The notes under the pieces are model-generated. The model ran no database searches and was not told the DNA's origin. It worked only from the letters and a program-made list of their open reading frames with translations. 64,000 nt of DNA. Source: Chitinophagaceae bacterium (GTDB lineage Bacteria > Bacteroidota > Bacteroidia > Chitinophagales > Chitinophagaceae). The translations under genes and the position numbers were made by a program. Location: NCBI GenBank assembly GCA_016720745.1, contig JADKKA010000018.1:930001-994000 (forward strand), in the 5' to 3' direction. Below, one piece after another: positions 42,967 through 51,925 of this stretch (its first letter is position 1; every line of letters begins with the position of its first letter).

Positions 42967-43742
42967 CAGCTGTTTTTCATTTTATGAACACTCAGGGTGG
43001 CAGCGATCACGGCATAAGCAGGGGCCAGGATCACCAGGATATGCATGGCATAAAATAAAAATCCATTGCCGATGGCCAGTCCTTTATGCCTTCCGGTAAA
43101 TTGAATACTCTGGGAAGGACTGAAACTGGCTCTGGCAAAACTGTAGTCCAGCATGGAGAATCCAAAATAGTAACATTCCATCAGCAGGGCAATCACCGGA
43201 GTGATCCAGCCCACAACAGGGATCAGGGAAAGAATGATCAGGGAGAGCAGGTACACCGATTGCCAGCCACAATTGCGAAGATCCAGTTTGATACTCCGCA
43301 TACAATCTTTTTTGATGGAGGACCAGTCGAATGAATATTCTTTTCCTTCCAGTGTGGCTTCCGTTTTTTCACTGAGGTAGGCAAAAAGCGGGGAGCCGAT
43401 GATCAGGATGATGTATTTGAAAAAAGAAAAATAAGATAAGACCAGCACCAGCCGCAGCATCACACCGGTCATCACCAGCAGAAAGCTCAGCCATTCGCTT
43501 CTTTCTTTTTGTAACCAGTCTTCAATGCGTAATTGCCGGCTGATCCAGGAAACCACGGTATCGGAGGACTGCCAGAAGAAAAACATACCGGCAATAAAGA
43601 GAATACTGTAAATAATCCCGGGGATGATGGTCCATCGGAACAGGCGATGTTTGTTGATAAAATGCCGGGCATCTTCCCAGCCCTGCATGGCAATGACGAT
43701 TTCTTTAAGCAAAGCCTTAATTTGTAAGGTAAATATAGTCAT
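42966..43742 (-). CDS. EI24/CysZ-like membrane protein
   Basis: A 258-residue protein with about four to five membrane helices and the EI24 signatures YIILIIGSPLFAYLSEKTE and VVGWITPVIALLMECYYFGF. CysZ of this family transports sulfate, and some Bacteroidota members are of unknown role. It is not close to the sulfur island and has no operator-like site, so a sulfate role should not be assumed. Upstream lies the AGTCNNC heptamer repeat. Confidence 0.78.
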   Translation of the reverse strand: MTIFTLQIKALLKEIVIAMQGWEDARHFINKHRLFRWTIIPGIIYSILFIAGMFFFWQSSDTVVSWISRQLRIEDWLQKERSEWLSFLLVMTGVMLRLVLVLSYFSFFKYIILIIGSPLFAYLSEKTEATLEGKEYSFDWSSIKKDCMRSIKLDLRNCGWQSVYLLSLIILSLIPVVGWITPVIALLMECYYFGFSMLDYSFARASFSPSQSIQFTGRHKGLAIGNGFLFYAMHILVILAPAYAVIAATLSVHKMKNS

Positions 43743-43743
43743 T

Positions 43744-43810
43744 AGTCAGTCAACAGTCGACAGTCGACAGTCGGCAGTCAACAGTCTACAGTCAGCAGTC
43801 GACAGTCGTG
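43744..43810. repeat. Degenerate 7-base tandem repeat, AGTCNNC, about nine units
   Basis: From 43748 the tetramer AGTC recurs exactly every seven bases through 43804 (AGTCAAC, AGTCGAC, AGTCGAC, AGTCGGC, AGTCAAC, AGTCTAC, AGTCAGC, AGTCGAC, AGTCGTG). It lies in the divergent promoter region of the EI24 and glycosylase genes. Confidence 0.9.
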
Positions 43811-43830
43811 TAAATAAACTGAATGTGTAT

Positions 43831-44436
43831 ATGGAGAAATTACCATTGTCATTTTACCAGCGAAAAAATATCCTGCTAATTGCGAAAGAACTGCTGGGAA
43901 AAATACTGGTGACCCGATGGGAAGGGTTGGAAACTTCCGGGAGGATTGTGGAACTGGAAGCTTATCGAGGAGTGAGTGACCGGGCATCACATGCTTATGG
44001 CGGCAGGCAAACAGCCCGCAATGAAATCATGTATGCGGCAGGAGGGGTGGCCTATATCTATTTATGTTATGGGCTGCATCATCTGGTGAATGTGGTGACC
44101 CATGAAGCCGGAACTCCCCATGCGATACTGATCAGGGGTATTGCGCCACTGGAAGGAATGCAGATCATGCAGCAAAGAGCCAAACGAAAAAAAACAGATC
44201 CTGCCATTACCCGAGGACCGGGCAAACTGGCGCTGGCCATGGGACTCCATACCGGATTGAATGGCTGGTCCCTTCAAAGCAATGATTTTTTTATAGCTGA
44301 TGACGGCTTTCGCTTTCCTAAACAATCAGTGGCAAGCTCTCCCCGTATCGGCGTGGATTATGCAGGTGAAGATGCCCTGCTACCTTACCGTTTTTATATC
44401 CGTGGTAATGCCTTTGTGAGCGGGAAACCCAAATAG
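43831..44436 (+). CDS. DNA-3-methyladenine glycosylase (AAG/MPG family)
   Basis: A 201-residue protein of the eukaryotic-type AAG family with GRIVELEAYRGVSDRASHAY (catalytic Glu), RNEIMYAAGGVAYIYLCYGL and RGPGKLALAMG. It removes alkylated purines from DNA. The frame is open back to 43624 but that part covers the AGTCNNC repeat, so the ATG at 43831 is used. Confidence 0.92.
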   Translation: MEKLPLSFYQRKNILLIAKELLGKILVTRWEGLETSGRIVELEAYRGVSDRASHAYGGRQTARNEIMYAAGGVAYIYLCYGLHHLVNVVTHEAGTPHAILIRGIAPLEGMQIMQQRAKRKKTDPAITRGPGKLALAMGLHTGLNGWSLQSNDFFIADDGFRFPKQSVASSPRIGVDYAGEDALLPYRFYIRGNAFVSGKPK

Positions 44437-44466
44437 GTTGTACATTTCAACACTAAAATCATCGGC

Positions 44467-45933
44467 GTGTCGAAACACCAGGTCAGACTGCTTTCATTAT
44501 TATCAGGCATCGTGATTGCCTTGCTGCTTTATTTTGTGAATCCATTTCAGGTTTCAGAAAGCGCGGCGAGGGTACTGGCCGTAGCCGGACTCATGATTAC
44601 CTGGTGGGTAACGGAAGCCATGCCGATGCCGGTGGTGGCCCTGCTGCCATTGGTTTTGTTTCCGCTCTTTGGGATCAACAATATTAAAAGTACAGCTGCT
44701 TCCTATGGCAATGAAGTGATCTTTTTGTTCATGGGTGGATTTATGCTGGGACTGGCCATTGAAAAATGGAACCTGCACAGGAGGATTGCATTAAATATTG
44801 TGGCAAAGACCGGCACCAGCGGGAACCGGATCATCCTTGGTTTTATACTGGCAACCGGATTGCTGAGTATGTGGCTGAGCAATACGGCGACTACCATGAT
44901 GATGTTTCCGATTGCCTTATCCGTGATTCATGTGATGAAGGAAAACCAGGATGGGAAGGGGAATTATGCGCATTTCAATCTCTGCCTGATGCTGGCCATT
45001 GCCTACTCCTCCAATTTCGGAGGTATTGCCACGATCATCGGCACTCCGCCCAACGTACAGTTTGTGGGATATTTTGAAAAGAAATACAATGTCAGTATTG
45101 ATTTCATGGACTGGATGATGCTTTGCACCCCGCTGGCCCTGCTGCTGATGCTATCGCTCTATGTGGTGAGTACCAAGATTCTTTTCCCTAACCGGATCCG
45201 TTCCAGTGCGGCTGCTGCTCAGCATATTCATACAGAAATTAAATTACTGGGTAAGCCAGGTCCTGCTGAAAAAAGAGTGCTGGTTATTTTTATCTGTACC
45301 GCTTTACTGTGGATCTTCCGGCAGCCTATTAATAATATTCAGCCCTATTTCAAACTGGATGATAATATGATTGCCATCATCGGTGCCCTGGCATTATTTA
45401 TTTGTCCGGCAGGTCAGCCACCCCGGGGAGAAAACAATCAGCATAAACATGAGAACGTACTGGAATGGGAGGACACCGGAAAAATGGCCTGGGGCATTTT
45501 ATTATTATTCGGAGGTGGAATTGCGTTGGCAGATGCATTGGAAAAAGCAGGGTTGATCCAGCAATTAGGCAGCTGGCTGGGTCAGTATGCAGGAGGAGGA
45601 TTGTGGCTGGTACTGGCCGTGGTGGTCATTTCTATTTTCATCAGTGAAGTGATGAGTAATGTGGCGCAGGTGATTGTATTTTCTCCGGTTGTTTGTTCAC
45701 TCGCTGATTCCATTGGTATGAATCCTTTATTACTGGGTATACCTATGACCCTCGCAGCCAGTTGTGCCAGTATGTTGCCGATGGGAACGCCACCCAATGC
45801 CATTGTATTTGCGAGTGGTCAGATCAAACTGAAACAAATGCTGAAGGCAGGATTAATCATGAACCTCGTCGCCATTGTATTGATCACTTTGTTTTGCTGG
45901 TTCCTACTGCCCTTATTAATGAAAGCTACTTAA
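44467..45933 (+). CDS. SLC13/DASS-family anion:sodium symporter
   Basis: A 488-residue membrane protein starting with GTG (SKHQVRLLSLLSG). It has the family motif SNFGGIATIIGTPPN, the paired SNTATTMMMFPIAL region (SNT motif) and MGTPPNAIVFASG in the second half. Substrates of the family are di- and tricarboxylates or sulfate. The substrate here cannot be decided. It ends 3 bases from the convergent outer-membrane protein gene. Confidence 0.88.
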   Translation: MSKHQVRLLSLLSGIVIALLLYFVNPFQVSESAARVLAVAGLMITWWVTEAMPMPVVALLPLVLFPLFGINNIKSTAASYGNEVIFLFMGGFMLGLAIEKWNLHRRIALNIVAKTGTSGNRIILGFILATGLLSMWLSNTATTMMMFPIALSVIHVMKENQDGKGNYAHFNLCLMLAIAYSSNFGGIATIIGTPPNVQFVGYFEKKYNVSIDFMDWMMLCTPLALLLMLSLYVVSTKILFPNRIRSSAAAAQHIHTEIKLLGKPGPAEKRVLVIFICTALLWIFRQPINNIQPYFKLDDNMIAIIGALALFICPAGQPPRGENNQHKHENVLEWEDTGKMAWGILLLFGGGIALADALEKAGLIQQLGSWLGQYAGGGLWLVLAVVVISIFISEVMSNVAQVIVFSPVVCSLADSIGMNPLLLGIPMTLAASCASMLPMGTPPNAIVFASGQIKLKQMLKAGLIMNLVAIVLITLFCWFLLPLLMKAT

Positions 45934-45936
45934 TAC

Positions 45937-46485
45937 TCAGAATCTCCAGCCGATGCTGATCCCTGCAGCGGGGGCAAAGCCTTTGCCAAAATCCACATCA
46001 ACGCCCTTGCTGTTTAATTTGGTTTGGATGATACCGCTAACTGAAGGGGTGATATACATATAATCATTGATCACAAGGGTATAACCGGCTTCAATGGTAG
46101 GTTGTAAAATCATCAGGTTCGTGGTTCCTTCCAGCAGGGCAGTGGACCAGTCCATTTTCATGGACTGAATGCCCAGTCCCAATCCCAGAAAGGCTCTTTT
46201 GGGAATCACTGAAAAATGATAGCGGTAGCCCAAATAGCCACCCCAGCCGCTGCCGGATTCACTGGTATGGGTATCGGTCTTGCGACTGCCTGAACGGGCA
46301 TAATTTCCTTTGAGAATAAAGGAATGGTATTCTTCCGAATTAAAGGCAAGGTGGAGGGAATAGGTATTGAAATCGGGGCTGTACTGGAAACTGGCACCGA
46401 CATCGGTGGTGCGGTAACCGGCATCCTGGGCTGTGGCGCTGAGTGAAATAAAAATGGCGGATAGGGCAATGCAGATACTTTTCAT
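45937..46485 (-). CDS. Small outer-membrane beta-barrel protein
   Basis: A 182-residue protein with a signal peptide (ending SATAQ) and alternating-strand segments ending in GISIGWRF, as for an eight-stranded barrel. No specific family was recognised. A repeat-rich gap lies upstream. Confidence 0.65.
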   Translation of the reverse strand: MKSICIALSAIFISLSATAQDAGYRTTDVGASFQYSPDFNTYSLHLAFNSEEYHSFILKGNYARSGSRKTDTHTSESGSGWGGYLGYRYHFSVIPKRAFLGLGLGIQSMKMDWSTALLEGTTNLMILQPTIEAGYTLVINDYMYITPSVSGIIQTKLNSKGVDVDFGKGFAPAAGISIGWRF

Positions 46486-46548
46486 GGTTCGGGATTAGGG
46501 GGTAAAGATAATATGCAGATTTTACCTGTGCAATAAGCGGGGGAGGGT

Positions 46549-47040
46549 GGTTTTGCTGCGCAAAAAATGATAGAGAGGAACACGGATTTAACGGATAAAA
46601 CGGATTAGAACGGATTATGCTCACTTCGTGAGCTTGGCGTTAATCTCTATTAGTTCTTTGTGTTCTTAGCGGATTTTGCGGGAAAATAATGCGGATCAAA
46701 AATATTGCTACGCTCGAAGAGTCCTATGGACAAAATTTAATGGGAACGCGGATGACGCGGATTGAGCGGATTAAAACGGATGATGCTCACTGCGTGAGCA
46801 TGGACTGATAAGTGCTTTCATCTTTGTGCTTTTAGTGGCTTTGTGGGAAATTAATACGGATTATTGATTTTGCTGCGCTCGAAGAGTCCTATGGACAAAA
46901 TGATAGAGAGGAACACGGATTTAACGGATTGGACGGATAAGAACGGATTATGCTCACTTCGTGAGCATGGCGTATTTCCCTTTGTGAACTTTGCGTGTAT
47001 TTTCTTTGCGTTCCCTGCCGGCAGGCAGGTTTGCGGTAAA
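46549..47040. repeat. Three imperfect copies of a ~165-base intergenic repeat
   Basis: No gene is present. Each copy begins with GGAACACGGATTTAACGGAT or a variant, continues with AACGGAT(T)A words, has the hairpin TGCTCAC-TTC-GTGAGCA (near 46618, 46783 and 46950) and, in copies 1 and 2, ends with CTCGAAGAGTCCTATGGAC. Copies start near 46567, 46741 and 46901. A truncated tail of the element also precedes copy 1. Copies 1 and 3 are most alike. Confidence 0.85.
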
Positions 47041-47044
47041 ATTC

Positions 47045-47063
47045 AAAGGCCCGCAGGGCCTTT
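47045..47063 (-). terminator. Hairpin at the 3' end of the PorP/SprF gene
   Basis: AAAGGCCCGCAGGGCCTTT overlaps the stop codon region; the minus strand continues TGAATTTTACC. It is a weak terminator candidate. Confidence 0.5.
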
Positions 47064-48078
47064 AAAACCTCGGACAGTTCAGCTTCTTAGCATTAGGATC
47101 AACCGGCTTTTTGATATAGATGAGGGATATCTCCATACCTCCCCGCACATTGGTAGCGGGTTTTAAGGAAGATGTATTGGCATCATAAGTAGCACCGATA
47201 TGCAGTCCGCCAAATTCCAAACCGATATAAGGAATCACGGCATCATTGAAACGATACCAGGAACCGATATATACATTAGTTGGATTGTCTTCATTCTGAT
47301 TTACATTATAAGAGAAGGCACCACCCACAACCGTGTTGTATGCTTTTGCCTGCATACTGTGAATACCCGAGAAATGCAGGGCATTGTAGGAACCGATCGG
47401 GAGTCTGCCACCCGCCTGAATGGTGGTACGGGGATTGAGCAGGAACTCACCACCCTGGAAACTTTCCTTGGGCCGGTTGATATGGTACATGGAAGCACCG
47501 ATATAAAAATTATTATAGCCGTTGGTGGTACCATTGTACAGGATACCGGCATTCACATCTACATAACTCACATTGATCTGCTTATTGGTAAACACTTCGC
47601 CGGTGGTACCGGGAATAAAACCAAGTGGCGTTAATTCATCTTCAAAATAAACCTTGGTTACATCCAGTCTTTTATTGGTATAGGCTGCCTGAAATCCGGC
47701 ACCGATCTGGTGATAACCATCTTCATCCAATCCTTTATGATAAGACAAGGATAAACCGGCATAATTAGTCACCAATACGCCATCACCCGCACGATCCGTT
47801 ACCCCGAGGAAACCAATCCCCATCTGATCAATATCGGCAATTTTGTTCTTCATGATCCCGAAATCAATAGAAGCCGTTTTGGTTACAAAGGCATTATTAA
47901 TGGTAGGCCACTGATTACGGTAATTGCCGGCAATCCGGTAACTGCCATCAAATTTGCCGGTCAATGCCGGATTCAGGGTAAGGGGGGAGGAAAAAAACTG
48001 GGAAAAATTGGGATCCTGTGCTGCTGCCACCCCTGCGAATCCAATACCAAGAAGAAGAGTAGAAATAAATTTTTTCAT
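47062..48078 (-). CDS. PorP/SprF-family type IX secretion membrane protein
   Basis: A 338-residue outer-membrane barrel with a signal peptide (MKKFISTLLLGIGFAGVAAA) and the family start QDPNFSQFFSSPLTLNPALTG. PorP/SprF proteins often work with one large secreted adhesin encoded nearby; none is seen here. The ATG at 48078 begins the signal peptide, 33 bases inside the open frame. Confidence 0.92.
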   Translation of the reverse strand: MKKFISTLLLGIGFAGVAAAQDPNFSQFFSSPLTLNPALTGKFDGSYRIAGNYRNQWPTINNAFVTKTASIDFGIMKNKIADIDQMGIGFLGVTDRAGDGVLVTNYAGLSLSYHKGLDEDGYHQIGAGFQAAYTNKRLDVTKVYFEDELTPLGFIPGTTGEVFTNKQINVSYVDVNAGILYNGTTNGYNNFYIGASMYHINRPKESFQGGEFLLNPRTTIQAGGRLPIGSYNALHFSGIHSMQAKAYNTVVGGAFSYNVNQNEDNPTNVYIGSWYRFNDAVIPYIGLEFGGLHIGATYDANTSSLKPATNVRGGMEISLIYIKKPVDPNAKKLNCPRF

Positions 48079-48287
48079 TGTACACTTTAAGTTTTGCTGC
48101 GACAGACTCATGGTGGCTTGGTCAATCTAACCTGTTAAAACGTAACTTTTTCGCGAGAAATTGCCTCAACCTTTAAATTGAATCCACCCTGCTGTCAAAC
48201 CGGGGTACGAGCCTTATCATAACCGGCATGGAAAATACAACAATTTTAAGACCTGAAAAGTAGAATTATTGCTGCTCCGGGAGGGAA

Positions 48288-48322
48288 AGTCCTGAGTCGG
48301 TAGTCTGGAGTCATGAGTCTGA
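48288..48322. repeat. Degenerate 7-base tandem repeat, AGTCNNN, five units
   Basis: AGTCCTG, AGTCGGT, AGTCTGG, AGTCATG, AGTCTGA in perfect register. It shares the AGTC core and 7-base period with 43744-43810. The rest of the 301-base gap 48079-48379 holds no gene. Confidence 0.85.
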
Positions 48323-48379
48323 TTATCAAATGATAAGATTTCGCTTATTGGTTGGTAATCAGTTGAAATGCTCCAGATT

Positions 48380-49030
48380 CTACATCTGGACCTTGGTTCC
48401 GAAAGCCAGATCCCCGGCATCGCCCAGTCCGGGAACAATATATCCTTTGGCCGTCAGTTCATCATCTATATCGCCACACCAGATGGTTACGGAAGGCTCT
48501 TCCCGAAGAACATATTCTATGCCAACCGTGCAGGCAATGGCCGCAACAATATGAATACTGCTGGGTTTTCCTTCATCTTTCAGGTAGTGGATGGTTTTTA
48601 CGAGGGAAGAACCCGTGGCCAGCATGGGATCGGAGATAATGACGACCCTGTTTTCCAGTTCGGGGCAGGACACATAGTCCAGACTGATTTCAAAACTGCC
48701 GTCCTTATGGTGTTTGCGATAAGCACTGATAAATGCATTATCAGCCTTGTCGAAATAGTTAAGCAAACCCTGGTGCAAGGGCAAACCCGCCCGCAGGATG
48801 GTTGCCAGTACCGGCTGGTTCTCTAAAATTTTATGCTCGGCAATCCCCAATGGGGTCTGTACTTCTTGTTGGGCAAAGACCAGGGTTTTGGAAATTTCGT
48901 AGGCAGCTACTTCCCCAATCCTTTCCAGGTTACGGCGAAATCGCATCCGGTCTCCCTGCACGGTCACATCCCGGAGTTCGGACACCCAGGTACTGACCAA
49001 TGAATTTTGCTGGCTTAGGTTAACAATCAT
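48380..49030 (-). CDS. upp: Uracil phosphoribosyltransferase
   Basis: A 216-residue enzyme with the PRPP loop VVIISDPMLATGSSLVKTI, ILRAGLPLHQGLL and the C-terminal uracil-binding block GYIVPGLGDAGDLAFGT. It salvages uracil to UMP. Length is normal. Confidence 0.95.
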   Translation of the reverse strand: MIVNLSQQNSLVSTWVSELRDVTVQGDRMRFRRNLERIGEVAAYEISKTLVFAQQEVQTPLGIAEHKILENQPVLATILRAGLPLHQGLLNYFDKADNAFISAYRKHHKDGSFEISLDYVSCPELENRVVIISDPMLATGSSLVKTIHYLKDEGKPSSIHIVAAIACTVGIEYVLREEPSVTIWCGDIDDELTAKGYIVPGLGDAGDLAFGTKVQM

Positions 49031-49184
49031 ATCATGAATGATTTAAAAATGGTTGAATTTTGAGGAAGATGTCAAATCCCGGCAAGGCAATGGAACGCGA
49101 CAAAACTAAAATCCCTGCGGGAGCACAACAAATAAAGTTATTATTGCAAAATAGCAGGAAGCTGCTGAAAAAAAAGATGATTTC

Positions 49185-50270
49185 ATGATCTACAGGGCAA
49201 TCGGATTAATGAGCGGAAGCTCGCTCGACGGACTCGACCTTGCTTTTGCTGAATTCACTGAACAGGGGGGGCAATGGTCCTATGAATTAAAGGAAACGGC
49301 CTGCTATGAATATGCTGCTGAATGGACGGAAAAACTCCGTCTTGCCACAACGCTCAGTGCCCTGGATTACCAGTTACTGCATACCGACTATGGTCACTAT
49401 TTAGGTGAACAGGTCAATCGTTTTATAGAAGAGAAACATTTACATTTTCAGGCGGCGCTGGTGGCTTCACACGGACATACCAGTTTTCATTTGCCAGCCC
49501 GGAAAATGACAGCACAACTGGGGGACGGAGCCGCCATTGCAGCAGCAACAGGTCTTCCGGTGGTAAGTGACCTGCGGGCCATGGATATTGCCCTTGGCGG
49601 ACAGGGGGCGCCGATTGTGCCGATTGGTGAGAAACTACTCTTTCCCGGCTATGATTTTTTCCTGAACATCGGCGGGATTGCCAATATATCAATCAATGCG
49701 GACCAATACCTGGCTTTTGATATTTGTCCGGCCAACCGGGTATTGAATTTGCTGGCCAACCAGACTGGTCAGTCTTTTGATAGGGATGGAGCGTTGGCGG
49801 CGGCAGGTAAAATCAATACAGGTTTGCTCGAAACACTCAATGCCCTTCCTTACTACCAGCAGGCAGCTCCCAAATCACTGGCCAATGATTTCGGAACGGA
49901 TATCATCTATCCCATCATTCAGCAATCCGGATGCGATACCAATGATGCGCTCAGTACTTATACGGAACATATCGCTACACAGGTGGCCAATGCCATTTTG
50001 CCAATGCATCGTGAACAGCCACAACGCTTGCTGGTTACTGGTGGCGGGGCCCTGAATCATTTTCTTGTTGGGTTACTCCGGACCAAACTGGAGTCAGCCG
50101 GTATAGAAGTGATGATCCCCGATGAAAAGTTGGTGAACTATAAAGAAGCCCTGGTGATGGCCTTTATCGGGGTGCTCCGGTGGAGACAGGAAAATAATGT
50201 GTTGGCTTCGGTAACCGGGGCCAGTCGCAACAGTATTGGCGGGGCCTTATGGATTGGTCAGGATGCCTGA
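49185..50270 (+). CDS. anmK: Anhydro-N-acetylmuramic acid kinase
   Basis: A 361-residue ASKHA-fold kinase with GLMSGSSLDGLDLAF, ASHGHTSFHLP, QLGDGAAIAAATGLPVVSD, LNIGGIANIS and VTGGGALNHFLVGLLR. It recycles peptidoglycan anhydro-MurNAc to MurNAc-6-phosphate. Length is normal. Confidence 0.95.
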   Translation: MIYRAIGLMSGSSLDGLDLAFAEFTEQGGQWSYELKETACYEYAAEWTEKLRLATTLSALDYQLLHTDYGHYLGEQVNRFIEEKHLHFQAALVASHGHTSFHLPARKMTAQLGDGAAIAAATGLPVVSDLRAMDIALGGQGAPIVPIGEKLLFPGYDFFLNIGGIANISINADQYLAFDICPANRVLNLLANQTGQSFDRDGALAAAGKINTGLLETLNALPYYQQAAPKSLANDFGTDIIYPIIQQSGCDTNDALSTYTEHIATQVANAILPMHREQPQRLLVTGGGALNHFLVGLLRTKLESAGIEVMIPDEKLVNYKEALVMAFIGVLRWRQENNVLASVTGASRNSIGGALWIGQDA

Positions 50271-50325
50271 TGGAATTCGGGTAACTATTCTTAAATTACG
50301 GATCAAACCATCCTAACCAGTTGTT

Positions 50326-51879
50326 ATGCCAGAATCAAGCAGGATTCCCCCGGCCTCAGTAGAAAAAAAAGAGCCGGCTCCCGGTTCCATGGAAGAGGTG
50401 TTGATCTTCCGGAAATTGCAACATTCCTTCCCCCGGCAGTTCAGAAAAGTTTTTCCGGATAAGCTGGCTTGTAAATCCGTTATCATCATTCCTTCGATTA
50501 CCCTTGACCAGGAAATTTTAGGCAAGGTCAGCGGTCATGTGCACTACGAAGAAAGATTATTATGTCTGCTGATGCTGCTGCGCATGCCACGTACCCATGT
50601 GGTATATGTAACGAGTACCCCGGTAGATCCGGTGATTGTGGATTATTATCTTCACCTGTTGCCGGGTATCACGCGTCATCATGCTTTGCAACGACTCACC
50701 ATGCTGAGTTGTTATGATGTATCTGCCAAATCGCTGACAGAAAAAATACTGGATCGCCCCCGTTTGATCGAGCGGATCAAAAAAAGTATACCTCCCGGTA
50801 ATGCGGCCCACCTGGCTTGTTTTACCGTCACAAAATTTGAAAGAACCCTGGCCGTAAAACTGGATATGCCGATTTATGGTTGTGATCCTGATCTGTATGA
50901 GCTGGGTAATAAAAGCAATAGCCGGAAAATATTCAGGCAATGCGGATTAAATGTACCTGCCGGTTTTGAAGACCTGCGGAATGAAGAGGAAATCATCAAT
51001 GCCCTGACCGAACTGAAGATCAGCGATCCTTCGCTGCGCCGCGCGGTAGTGAAAATGAATGATGGTTTTTCCGGAGAGGGAAATGCAGTGTTCTCCTTTG
51101 CAGAAATGGGAGAATCAGAAGAAGTAAAACGCTGGGTTTCCGACCACCTGCAGGAGCAGCTGAAAATTGTAGCCGGGGATCTGAGTTATAAAGATTTTAT
51201 GTTCAAGTTCCAGCACATGGGTGGAATTGTTGAAGCCTTTGTGGAAGGAGAAGTTAAAACATCCCCTTCGGTGCAGTGCCGGATCAATCCGCTGGGTGAT
51301 TGTAAAGTCATTTCCACCCATGACCAGTTGGTGGGCGGGGAAAGCGGACAGGTTTTCCTGGGCGCCAATTTCCCGGCCCGCGAAGAATATTCTATTGATA
51401 TTGGGGAGTACGGACTCAAAGTAGCGGAAGTATTATCAAAGAATGGTGTGATGGGCCGCTTTGCAGTTGATTTTATTTCAGTGAAAGAAGGGAAGGACTG
51501 GAAGCATTATGCCATTGAAATCAATTTGCGAAAAGGAGGCACCACGCATCCCTATATTTTATTGCAATTTTTAACGGATGGTGATTATGATTACGAAAAT
51601 GGTTTGTTCCTGACGGCGAACCGGCAAACCCGTTATTATTTCTGTTCAGATAATCTGCGAAGCGATAAATACATTGGCATTACCCCACCGGACCTGATAG
51701 ATATTGCCATGATGCACAGTCTGCATTATGATGGTACTTCACAGGAAGGCGTGATGTTTCATTTGATCGGTGCCTTATCCCAATATGGTAAACTGGGTGT
51801 GGTATGTATTGGCAGTACACCGGAGAGGGCAAAGAATTTTTATGAGCAAACAGTGAAAGTGCTGGATGGCGAGTGCTGA
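50326..51879 (+). CDS. PGM1-like ATP-grasp peptide/carboxylate-amine ligase
   Basis: A 517-residue protein that resembles the family related to the PGM1 peptide ligase of pheganomycin biosynthesis. The N-terminal half carries the conserved blocks VIIIPSITLDQE, HYEERLLCLLMLLRMPRTH and VDYYLHLLPGITRHHA. The C-terminal half is an ATP-grasp fold with AVVKMNDGFSGEGNAVF and the metal site HYAIEINLRKGGTTHPY. It would join a carboxylate to an amine using ATP. No peptide precursor or other biosynthetic enzyme is nearby. It precedes a two-component signalling cluster on the same strand, 14-47 bases away, so co-expression is possible. The substrate is unknown. Confidence 0.72.
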   Translation: MPESSRIPPASVEKKEPAPGSMEEVLIFRKLQHSFPRQFRKVFPDKLACKSVIIIPSITLDQEILGKVSGHVHYEERLLCLLMLLRMPRTHVVYVTSTPVDPVIVDYYLHLLPGITRHHALQRLTMLSCYDVSAKSLTEKILDRPRLIERIKKSIPPGNAAHLACFTVTKFERTLAVKLDMPIYGCDPDLYELGNKSNSRKIFRQCGLNVPAGFEDLRNEEEIINALTELKISDPSLRRAVVKMNDGFSGEGNAVFSFAEMGESEEVKRWVSDHLQEQLKIVAGDLSYKDFMFKFQHMGGIVEAFVEGEVKTSPSVQCRINPLGDCKVISTHDQLVGGESGQVFLGANFPAREEYSIDIGEYGLKVAEVLSKNGVMGRFAVDFISVKEGKDWKHYAIEINLRKGGTTHPYILLQFLTDGDYDYENGLFLTANRQTRYYFCSDNLRSDKYIGITPPDLIDIAMMHSLHYDGTSQEGVMFHLIGALSQYGKLGVVCIGSTPERAKNFYEQTVKVLDGEC

Positions 51880-51925
51880 GTTATTGTAATACATGTACGC
51901 ATTTACCGGAAGAACCAAAAAATCA

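Noticed and set aside
42966..43742. EI24/CysZ-like protein as a sulfate importer belonging to the sulfur island
   Set aside because: It lies 26 kb from the island, lacks the GTGA-N6-TCAC site, and the family includes non-transport members; the link is not supported.
43744..43810. Extended N-terminus of the 3-methyladenine glycosylase covering the heptamer repeat
   Set aside because: The open frame from 43624 translates the repeat into low-complexity sequence; the conserved protein starts at the ATG at 43831.
46549..47040. Possible CRISPR array
   Set aside because: Unit length is about 165 bases, copies are imperfect, there is no 20-40 base repeat with unique spacers, and no cas gene is in the window.
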